The notes under the pieces were generated by a model. The model was not told where the DNA came from. It saw only the letters and a list, made by a program, of their open reading frames with translations, and did no database searches. Below are positions 56,666-64,000 of a DNA stretch of 64,000 bases, piece after piece. Every line of letters begins with the position of its first letter. The first letter of the stretch is position 1. The stretch is from contig NZ_FYDG01000002.1 in NCBI RefSeq assembly GCF_900187365.1, positions 124,001 through 188,000 of the forward strand, given 5' to 3'. Origin of the DNA: Rhodoblastus acidophilus. GTDB taxonomy: Bacteria > Pseudomonadota > Alphaproteobacteria > Rhizobiales > Beijerinckiaceae. Both the position numbers and the translations under genes were made by a program.

Positions 56666-57772
56666 ATGACCGCCTGCCCCCTGCCCGTCTCCGCCGCGCC
56701 GGTCGATGTCGCGCCGCAACGCCGGCGCGGTCGCGGCGCCACGGCCAACCGCAGCGGACGCTTCGAGCGTGAAAGCCGCGAGGATTTCGACGACGGCTGG
56801 GGCGCGATCGAGGAGCTGCCGCCCTTTCCCACGCAGATCGCCCATGAACGGCCGCGCACCCTGATCACGCGCAACGACTCGCCCGACATCGGCTTCGATC
56901 GTTCGATCAACCCCTATCGCGGCTGCGAACACGGCTGCGTCTATTGTTTCGCCCGGCCCACCCACGCCTATCTCGGCCTGTCGCCGGGACTGGATTTCGA
57001 GAGCCGGCTGACCGTCAAGGACGGCGCCGCCGAGCTGCTGCGGCGCGAATTGGCCGCGCCGAGCTATCAGCCGAAAACCCTCGCCATCGGGACGAACACC
57101 GATCCCTACCAGCCGATCGAGCGCCGCCACCGGATCATGCGCGAGATTTTGCAGGTGCTGGCCGAGGCTCAGCACCCCCTGGCCATTGTCACCAAATCCG
57201 ACCATGTGCTGCGCGATCTCGACCTGCTCGCGCCGATGGCGGCCAAGGGGCTGGTGAAAGTGGCGCTGTCGGTGACGACGCTCGACCGGGGCCTCGCCCG
57301 CGCGATGGAGCCGCGCGCCTCGACGCCGGAACGGCGGCTGGAGGCGATCGCGGCGCTTTCGCGCGCGGGGGTGCCGACGGCGGTGATGGTGGCGCCAGTG
57401 ATCCCCGGCGTGACCGACCACGAGATGGAGACCATCCTGACCCGCGCCCAGGCCGCCGGCGCCAGCGAAGCCGGCTATATTCTGCTGCGTCTGCCGCAGG
57501 AGACGCAGGATCTGTTCGGCGGCTGGCTGCTGGAGAATTTCCCCGACAAATATCGCAAGGTGCTGGCGCTGCTGCGCTCGACCCGCGAAGGCAAGCTCTA
57601 TGACTCAAGCTGGGGCAAGCGCATGACCGGAACCGGCCCCTACGCCTGGACGCTCGGCCGCCGGTTCGAACTCGCCTGCGAGCGCCTGGGGCTGGGCGCG
57701 CGAAAAGGCAAGCTGCGCAGCGACCTGTTCGTCAAGCCGCAGACGGGAGGGGTGCAACTGAGCTTGTTTTGA
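56666..57772 (+). CDS. Radical SAM protein of the SplB-like PA0069 family
   Basis: 368 residues from ATG 56666 with GGGAG 6 nt upstream. The radical-SAM motif CEHGCVYCFARPTHAYLG gives C-x3-C-x2-C (around residue 88), with the N-terminal SDIGFDRSINPYRG. The spore-photoproduct-lyase-like TIM barrel contains AIGTNTDPYQPIERRHRIMR, and SMNG-like MVAPVIPGVTDHEMETIL. In other genomes the PA0069 family sits alone and its substrate is not known; an N-terminal Arg-rich tail might contact nucleic acid (inference). Confidence 0.88.
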   Translation: MTACPLPVSAAPVDVAPQRRRGRGATANRSGRFERESREDFDDGWGAIEELPPFPTQIAHERPRTLITRNDSPDIGFDRSINPYRGCEHGCVYCFARPTHAYLGLSPGLDFESRLTVKDGAAELLRRELAAPSYQPKTLAIGTNTDPYQPIERRHRIMREILQVLAEAQHPLAIVTKSDHVLRDLDLLAPMAAKGLVKVALSVTTLDRGLARAMEPRASTPERRLEAIAALSRAGVPTAVMVAPVIPGVTDHEMETILTRAQAAGASEAGYILLRLPQETQDLFGGWLLENFPDKYRKVLALLRSTREGKLYDSSWGKRMTGTGPYAWTLGRRFELACERLGLGARKGKLRSDLFVKPQTGGVQLSLF

Positions 57773-57803
57773 CGCCGCGACGCTTTGCGCCCGCCCGCCT
57801 CCG

Positions 57804-58178
57804 CTATTTGTTGGGCGGCGTGCAGACCACCGCCTGCTTCAGCACATAGCAGATCGACATGGCGCCGGTGCGCAGATCGACGCGGAACACGCCGCCCTCG
57901 CGCTCGTGACGCGAGGCGACGAGGCCGTATTCGCTCGGCGCCTGCGGACCCGCGCCCTCGCCGGACTTGTAGCAAATGGTCACGCCGATCGAGCCTTCAT
58001 CGGTCAGGCCGTATTGGCAGGCGCCGATCTCGCCCGTCGCCTTGTCGAGCCGGAACACGCGGTTGAGATCGGTCGCCGGCGCAGCGAGAAACTCGTAATT
58101 CGCCGCCCGCGCCGCGCCGGCCGTCAGCACGGCGCCCGCGGCCAGCCCCGCAAAGAAAATGCTTGAACGCTTCGCCAT
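57804..58178 (-). CDS. Secreted hypothetical protein
   Basis: 124 residues from ATG 58178: signal peptide (MAKRSSIFFAGLAAGAVLTA, cleaved after ARA), mature NYEFLAAPATDLNRVFRLDK. Four Cys (GACQYG, ICYKSG, SICYVL, VVCTPP) may form two disulphides; repeated short strands around DKATGEIGACQYG and DLRTGAMSICYV look like two similar units. No domain recognised. Convergent with the radical SAM gene. Confidence 0.7.
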   Translation of the reverse strand: MAKRSSIFFAGLAAGAVLTAGAARAANYEFLAAPATDLNRVFRLDKATGEIGACQYGLTDEGSIGVTICYKSGEGAGPQAPSEYGLVASRHEREGGVFRVDLRTGAMSICYVLKQAVVCTPPNK

Positions 58179-58353
58179 ATTCCGTCGCCCCACGCCAACC
58201 GACCGTCGGCGCCAATCGGCCGACGCTGGGACATTTCCGTCCCGCCGCGCCCTTGTCAACCGGGACGGCCAAATGCGTCGCGCGTGTTCGCCGCGCGGGC
58301 GTGACCTCACAGCAAGGTCGATGCTATAGGGAAGAGAAGGCGAGGAGGCGCAA

Positions 58354-59034
58354 TTGGCGGATCAGAACGGCAAAATTCTCTACATCTTCGATCTCGACGG
58401 CACATTGGCCGATACGGCGCCGGATCTGATGGCGACGCTCGATTACGTGATGATTCGCGAAGGCTTCGCCGCGACGCCGATGCAGGATGCGCGCTCGCTG
58501 CTTGGCGCCGGCGCCCGGGCCCTGATCCAGCGCGCCCTGCGCCAACAGGGGGCGGAGGTGGGCGTCGAGCGCGAAGACGCCATGTTCCGGCTGTTTCTCG
58601 CCCATTACGAGAGCCGGATCGCCGACGCCAGTCGGCTGTATCCCGGCGTCGAGGCCGCGCTCGACCAACTGGAGCGCGCCGGCGGCTTTTTCGCGGTCTG
58701 CACCAACAAGATCGAGCGTCCGGCCAAGCTTCTGCTGGAAAAGCTCGGCGTCGCCCAGCGTTTCGCCTTTATCTGCGGCCAGGACACGTTCGGCGTGGCC
58801 AAGCCCGACCCTACGCCGCTGTTGCGCACGATCGCCGCCGCCGGCGGCGATCCCGCGCGCGCGATCATGGTGGGCGATTCCAAGACCGACATCGCCACCG
58901 CCAAGGCGGCGGGCGTGCCGGTGATCGCGGTGGATTTCGGTTATACCGACCGTCCCGTGCAGGAGTTTTCGCCGGATCGCGTCATCTCGCATTTCAGCGA
59001 ATTGTCAGCGGCGGCGGACCGGCTGCTCGGTTAA
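58354..59034 (+). CDS. gph: Phosphoglycolate-phosphatase-type HAD hydrolase
   Basis: 226 residues. TTG start at 58354 with AGGAGG 6 nt upstream. Motif I YIFDLDGTLADTAPDLMATL, motif II FAVCTNKIERPAKLLLEKLG, motif III Lys FGVAKPDPTPLLRTIAAAGG and motif IV AIMVGDSKTDIATAKAAGVP are all present with an alpha-helical cap. This is the best match to Gph (2-phosphoglycolate phosphatase) and close relatives; exact substrate inferred. Confidence 0.88.
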   Translation: MADQNGKILYIFDLDGTLADTAPDLMATLDYVMIREGFAATPMQDARSLLGAGARALIQRALRQQGAEVGVEREDAMFRLFLAHYESRIADASRLYPGVEAALDQLERAGGFFAVCTNKIERPAKLLLEKLGVAQRFAFICGQDTFGVAKPDPTPLLRTIAAAGGDPARAIMVGDSKTDIATAKAAGVPVIAVDFGYTDRPVQEFSPDRVISHFSELSAAADRLLG

Positions 59035-59056
59035 GAGTTTCGGAAAATTTTTCGAA

Positions 59057-59085
59057 AAGGCCTTCGGTCAAAACCCGGAGGCCTT
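59057..59085 (+). terminator. Probable terminator after gph
   Basis: AAGGCCTTCGG (59057-59067) pairs with CCGGAGGCCTT (59075-59085), one mismatch, 7-nt loop, 22 nt after the gph stop. A U-run is poor (ATATTTT a few nt later). A second dyad CGCGAG-N8-CTCGCG lies at 59121-59140, followed by TAATAATTTC. Confidence 0.45.
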
Positions 59086-59182
59086 AAGCATATTTTCGCG
59101 AATATTTCTCTGGAAAATTGCGCGAGACTAAACACTCGCGTAATAATTTCAGCGATGTTCCAAGAAGTCTTGGGGGCGCGAC

Positions 59183-59464
59183 ATGCTCGTTTCCTTGAAT
59201 TCGTCTTCCGCTTATCCGGCAAACACTCTTGCCGCATCGCAAACCACGACCATCGGCGTCGTCAATCCGACAGCGACAAGCATGGCGGGCGACCCGTCTC
59301 TCCCGGACGCCGCGGCCGCCGCCGTCGATGCGCCCGGCTTCGGCCCTGAGGAAACGCCGCAATCGGCCGCGGCGAGCGCGAGCGAACAATTGGCGCGGCT
59401 CGGCGCGTCGATCGGCGGCGGCCGCGTCGAAATCGACCCGTTCAAGATCGGCTCGCCGTATTAG
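59183..59464 (+). CDS. Small hypothetical protein, Ala/Pro/Ser-rich
   Basis: 93 residues, ATG 59183 with GGGGGCG just upstream. The sequence is low-complexity (PTATSMAGDPSLPDAAAAAV) with a C-terminal end EIDPFKIGSPY. No signal peptide or domain is recognised. Real coding status is moderate: codon choice fits its surroundings but no family is known to me. Confidence 0.45.
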   Translation: MLVSLNSSSAYPANTLAASQTTTIGVVNPTATSMAGDPSLPDAAAAAVDAPGFGPEETPQSAAASASEQLARLGASIGGGRVEIDPFKIGSPY

Positions 59465-59488
59465 CGGTCGCTCGCGCCCGGAGTCCGA

Positions 59489-60469
59489 TCACTCGGCGGA
59501 CTCGCGAACCAGCACGATCTTTTCGGAAAACCCGGCGTCGACCTCGGCATAGGCCGCCAGCGCGTCCCGCAACGGGCGGCTGTGCGGGCGCGGCGGCGGC
59601 GGCAGGACGCCGCTGTCGAACCAATTGGCGAAGGTCGCCAGCATTTTGGCGCTGGCGACCGTATCGTTCAGCAGCGAGTTGACGCCGATCAGCGTCAGGC
59701 CGCGCCGATAGAACTCCAGCACCGGAAAATCCACGGTGGGCTGGCCCATGCCGGGCGGAGCGATCACACAAATCGCGCCCCGCTTCGCACAGGCGGCGAC
59801 GGCGGCCGGCAACCAGGCGCCGGTGGCCTCGAAAATCACATCGGCGCCGCCGGAGCATTTTCCCGCCACCAGCGCGGCGAAATCATCAGGCGCGCCGAGG
59901 GCGAGGGTTTCGTAGCCGAGCGCATCGAGCTTGGCGAGCCGGCTCTGCCGCCGCGCCGCCGCCACGACGCGCGCGCCCATCGCCTTGCCGAGCGCCAGAG
60001 CGGCGCGGCCGACCGCGCCATTGCCGCCGATCACCACAAGTTTCTTGCCAGGGCCGACGCCGGCGCGGATCAGGCCGTCGTAAGCCGTCGTATAGGGGAC
60101 GCCGCAGGCCGCCGCTTCCGCAAACGACAGCTTCCCCGGCATGGGCGCGCAACCGGCGGCGGGCAGCTTGACGAAATCGGCATGCGCGCCATCCCCGGTG
60201 AAACCGAGGTCGAGCCCTGTGCCCCAGACGCGCCGGCCGATCAATTCGGGCGGTCCCTGCCGCACCACGCCGGCGAAATCCCGACCGGGAATGCGCGGCG
60301 GCTTGGTATAGGCCGGGAAGAAGCCGAGCACGTTCTTCACGTCGCTGGGATTAAGACCGGCCGCCATCACCTCGACCACGGCCTCGCCCGGCTGCGCGAC
60401 CGGGTCGGGCCGCTCGATCAGCTTGAGCGCGGCGAGATCGCCGGTCTTGTCGAACATCAAGGCTTGCAC
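59489..60469 (-). CDS. Zinc-independent quinone-oxidoreductase-like MDR (alcohol dehydrogenase superfamily)
   Basis: 326 residues. N-terminal GroES-like domain (AGLNPSDVKNVLGFFPAYTK, RIPGRDFAGVVRQGP) and a C-terminal NAD(P) domain with LVVIGGNGAVGRAALALGKA (about 153). The zinc ligands of true alcohol dehydrogenases are absent, so it is an NADPH:quinone-reductase-like medium-chain reductase (QOR group). It stands between a small hypothetical gene and purD. Substrate not identified. Confidence 0.87.
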   Translation of the reverse strand: MQALMFDKTGDLAALKLIERPDPVAQPGEAVVEVMAAGLNPSDVKNVLGFFPAYTKPPRIPGRDFAGVVRQGPPELIGRRVWGTGLDLGFTGDGAHADFVKLPAAGCAPMPGKLSFAEAAACGVPYTTAYDGLIRAGVGPGKKLVVIGGNGAVGRAALALGKAMGARVVAAARRQSRLAKLDALGYETLALGAPDDFAALVAGKCSGGADVIFEATGAWLPAAVAACAKRGAICVIAPPGMGQPTVDFPVLEFYRRGLTLIGVNSLLNDTVASAKMLATFANWFDSGVLPPPPRPHSRPLRDALAAYAEVDAGFSEKIVLVRESAE

Positions 60470-60517
60470 GACGGCATATCCTCTCTTGCGGAATCCTCCC
60501 CGCCCGGCGGACGCGCC

Positions 60518-61783
<1,266 letters not shown>

Positions 61784-61848
61784 GAGCGCCTCGTTTCGGC
61801 GCTGTCTTTAGGGGGTGACGACGAACCTGTCGAGGGTCGCCGCTCCGT

Positions 61849-62136
61849 TCAGCCGTCCCAGCTGATCGCGGAATTGATCCGCGCCCGCACATCGTCGAGC
61901 GTGATGCTGCGAAAGAAATCGTGCCAGGGCTGCGGAACCAGATAGTCCATGCGCCCGCCGCCGTCCCAGACCAGGGCGATGGTTCCCTTGAGTCCGCAGG
62001 CGTTGGCGCGTTGCTGCAACTGGCCGATGGTCGCCTCCTGCTGGCTCGGGCTGGCCTGGACGAAACGGGGATCCATGATGACGATCACCATGTCCTGGCC
62101 CTGCTCGGTCAGATGGGCGACGGGAATGGACGGCAT
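61849..62136 (-). CDS. Hypothetical protein
   Basis: 95 residues from ATG 62136 with AAGGAG 6 nt upstream, the strongest start; one at 62175 would add 13. VIVIMDPRFVQASPSQQEAT, VWDGGGRMDYLVPQPWHDFF and RARINSAISWDG are the features. No domain recognised; acidic and Gln-rich, probably cytosolic. It lies between purD and the zinc metallopeptidase gene on the same strand. Confidence 0.65.
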   Translation of the reverse strand: MPSIPVAHLTEQGQDMVIVIMDPRFVQASPSQQEATIGQLQQRANACGLKGTIALVWDGGGRMDYLVPQPWHDFFRSITLDDVRARINSAISWDG

Positions 62137-62187
62137 GGGCGCTCCTTTGCGACGCCCAAGCACGATCCGCGCCAAAACGCCGTCCGT

Positions 62188-63081
62188 TCAGTTGAACGTG
62201 TTGCAGCTCGAAATCTTGCCCGATTGCAGCCCGCGCTGCAGCCATTTCACCCGCTGCGCCGCGGAACCATGGGTGAAACTGTCCGGCACGACCCGGCCTT
62301 GCGCGGCCTCCTGCAGCTTGTCGTCGCCGATCGCCTGCGCCGTGGCCACCGCCTTTTCGACGTCGCCCGGCTCGATCACCTGCCATTTCTGGTTGGCGTT
62401 GGCGGCCCAGACGCCGGCCAGGCAATCGGCCTGCAATTCGATCCGCACCGATATGGCGTTGGCGTCCACCTTGCTGGAGTTCTGCTGCGCCGCCTGCCAT
62501 TTCGACAGCGTGCCGAGCTGATCCTGGATGTGATGGCCCATTTCATGCGCGATCACATAGGCGTAGGCGAAATCGCCGCCGCCGCCGAACCGCTGCTTCA
62601 TCTCGCGGAAGAACGAGGTGTCCAGATAAATCTTCTTGTCCTCGGGGCAATAGAACGGCCCCATCGCCGATTGCGCCCGGCCGCAGCCCGAACGGGTCTG
62701 ACCGTTGAACAGCACCACGGGGGCGGGAACGAAGCGGACATTGGCCTGCTGCGGCAGCACATCCTTCCAGACATCCTCGTTTTCCGCGAGAATGGCGGCG
62801 ACGAACTGGCCGATGCGGTCCTTGGGCGCGCCCATCTGCCCGCGCGGCGCGGCGCTTTGATGCTGCGCCCCGCCGGACGCCATTTGCGACGCCATTTCCG
62901 CGCCGCCGATCAGCACGCGGGGATCAATGCCGAGGGCGTAGCCGATAATGCCGAGCACCACCATGGCGCCGAGGCCGAGATGGCCGGACGACCCGCCGAA
63001 ACCGCCGCCGCCGGATTCCGCATAGTCGGACCCACGGCGATCCTCGATATTTTCGGACTGACGGAAATCTTCCCATTTCAT
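62188..63081 (-). CDS. YpfJ-type neutral zinc metallopeptidase
   Basis: 297 residues. One helix near the N-terminus (AMVVLGIIGYALGIDPRVLI) anchors it in the membrane; the C-terminal domain has zinc-site YVIAHEMGHHIQDQLG (HExxH, about residue 184), preceded by FYCPEDKKIYLDTSFFREMK and followed by ELQADCLAGVWAANANQKWQ with the third ligand Glu. The whole matches the YpfJ family, of unknown substrate. ATG 63081. A neighbour of the 89-residue hypothetical gene. Confidence 0.93.
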   Translation of the reverse strand: MKWEDFRQSENIEDRRGSDYAESGGGGFGGSSGHLGLGAMVVLGIIGYALGIDPRVLIGGAEMASQMASGGAQHQSAAPRGQMGAPKDRIGQFVAAILAENEDVWKDVLPQQANVRFVPAPVVLFNGQTRSGCGRAQSAMGPFYCPEDKKIYLDTSFFREMKQRFGGGGDFAYAYVIAHEMGHHIQDQLGTLSKWQAAQQNSSKVDANAISVRIELQADCLAGVWAANANQKWQVIEPGDVEKAVATAQAIGDDKLQEAAQGRVVPDSFTHGSAAQRVKWLQRGLQSGKISSCNTFN

Positions 63082-63146
63082 CGCGGCGCGCTCCGGTTAC
63101 GCTTTGAGGCGGTTTTAGCAGGGTGCGGCGCGTTTGGGAAAGATGG

Positions 63147-63416
63147 TCACTCGTAGGCGACCACAAGACCCATGCGCTCGAACGCCTCGTCGATCGCTTC
63201 GAGAATCCGCTGCAATTCGTGCATTTCGATCTCGGTCTCGTCGTCGGGCGGGTCCCAGCAGACGAGATCGTCGAGATCGACGAAAAAATCGGCGTCGTCG
63301 TCGGCGTCCGGCGGCTTGGCCGAGGGCATGATCGTGCGCACCCGGCCCTTCCAGCTCACGCGGATCGCGCCCTCCGTCAGGGCGACCTCAGGCTTGTCGC
63401 CGCGCTTCTTGGACAT
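63147..63416 (-). CDS. Small acidic protein, Imm74-like
   Basis: 89 residues from ATG 63416. Acidic with DDADFFVDLDDLVCWDPPDD and MHELQRILEAIDEAFERMGL. The order EGAIRVSWKG, then FVVD-like strand, WDPP, then a terminal helix and VVAYE resembles the Imm74 immunity-protein family. No toxin is adjacent, so it may be an orphan or a misleading resemblance; confidence in the family is modest. It is 32 nt downstream of mutY, on the same strand. Confidence 0.55.
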   Translation of the reverse strand: MSKKRGDKPEVALTEGAIRVSWKGRVRTIMPSAKPPDADDDADFFVDLDDLVCWDPPDDETEIEMHELQRILEAIDEAFERMGLVVAYE

Positions 63417-63448
63417 GAACGCTCCCCGGATTGCCGCGAAAGTCCGCA

Positions 63449-64000
63449 TCATGCCGGCTTTATCGGCTCTGGCAAGCCCCATGCTTTCAACGCGCAGGCC
63501 TCGACCTTGCGCATCAGGCTCGGAAAGGCGGCGGCGCGCAGCTCGTCCGCCGCGAGCCAGAACCCGCCGTCCGGCGCGAGGAAATCCGCCGGCGCGGCGC
63601 CGACGAACACCGTCAGCCGCAAAGCGAAATGGGTGAAGACATGGTCGATTTCGCCGGCCAGCCGCCAGTTCGCCCGTTCGCAGGGCGAACGCTCGCGCCC
63701 GCGTTTGTCCGCCCAATCGTCGGCGCGGCCCTCGCGCCAGTCCGAGCCGAAAAATTCGGTCATGCCGCCCAGCAATCCCCGCTCGGGCCGGCGCCGCGCC
63801 AGCAAGGCGCCATCGGCGCGGCGCAGCACGAACGCCGCGCCGCGCTTGAACGGCCGCGCCTTTTTCGGCGGCTTTTTCGGGAAATCCTGCGGGCTTGCCG
63901 TCCGCGCGCGACAAAAGGTCGCCAGCGGGCAGATCAGGCAGCTTGGCGCGCGCGGCGCGCAGACCGTCGCGCCCAAATCCATCATCGCCTGCGCGAAATC
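63449..64000 (-). CDS. mutY: A/G-specific adenine glycosylase MutY (partial, N-terminus outside window)
   Basis: The 3' part of mutY, about 184 codons. It opens in the FAQAMMDLGATVCAP segment, followed by the [4Fe-4S] loop C-x6-C-x2-C-x5-C (CAPRAPSCLICPLATFC). The C-terminal NUDIX-like MutT domain (FVLRRADGALLARRRPERGL, LAGEIDHVFTHFALRLTVFV) recognises 8-oxoG opposite A. The catalytic N-terminal domain lies beyond base 64000. MutY removes A mispaired with 8-oxoG. Confidence 0.95.
   Translation of the reverse strand, partial: DFAQAMMDLGATVCAPRAPSCLICPLATFCRARTASPQDFPKKPPKKARPFKRGAAFVLRRADGALLARRRPERGLLGGMTEFFGSDWREGRADDWADKRGRERSPCERANWRLAGEIDHVFTHFALRLTVFVGAAPADFLAPDGGFWLAADELRAAAFPSLMRKVEACALKAWGLPEPIKPA

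Overview
The window is high-GC (clearly above 60 %) alphaproteobacterial chromosome. Hopanoid genes (HpnH, HpnN), an EcfG-like stress promoter, a GTG-started rpmH and a complete N-methylglutamate pathway point to Hyphomicrobiales (Rhizobiales), plausibly a methylotroph or relative in or near Beijerinckiaceae/Methylocystaceae. That placement is inference; no marker gene fixes the species. Nothing looks like a prophage, IS element or CRISPR array.

Layout. 1-2.3 kb: the housekeeping rpmH-rnpA-yidC block (yidC runs off the left edge) with a clear promoter, then tRNA-Arg(ACG). 2.6-9.6 kb: an acyl-CoA synthetase and a four-gene TonB receptor/ABC uptake operon of unknown ligand. 10-24.8 kb: a methylamine locus. 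Leftward are a class II amidotransferase, a fused GXGXG/FMN synthase and a GltD-like flavoprotein (N-methylglutamate synthase). Rightward are a GlnT/GmaS-type ligase, purU and a four-subunit SoxBDAG-type dehydrogenase (MgdABCD). Two regulators sit inside: an XRE-cupin protein and a GlxA/AraC protein, each beside repeats that look like operators. Together these would take methylamine through gamma-glutamylmethylamide and N-methylglutamate to methylene-H4folate, with PurU releasing formate.

25.5-37.2 kb is the most unusual part. An XdhC-MocA pair and a 4-hydroxybenzoyl-CoA-reductase-like operon (2Fe-2S subunit, large subunit, FAD/4Fe-4S subunit) plus MarR face the O2-independent ubiquinone genes ubiX-ubiD / ubiT-ubiU-ubiV and a ThDP enzyme. 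The large subunit lacks the segments that bind the molybdenum cofactor. FNR/FixK-type boxes precede both the operon and the ubiD/ubiT divergent promoter, suggesting one low-oxygen regulon.

37.2-43.3 kb: a stress/photodamage set (FeS photolyase, PfpI, a secreted protein, a PRC-barrel protein) around paired EcfG-like promoters, then an MFS and an ABC exporter. 43.5-51.3 kb: two MMPL/RND exporters flanking HpnH, with small secreted proteins. 51.3-64 kb: mostly housekeeping and metabolic genes (Rieske protein, TauE/SafE, HAD hydrolases, xseA, radical SAM, quinone-oxidoreductase-like enzyme, purD, zinc metallopeptidase), ending in the 3' part of mutY.
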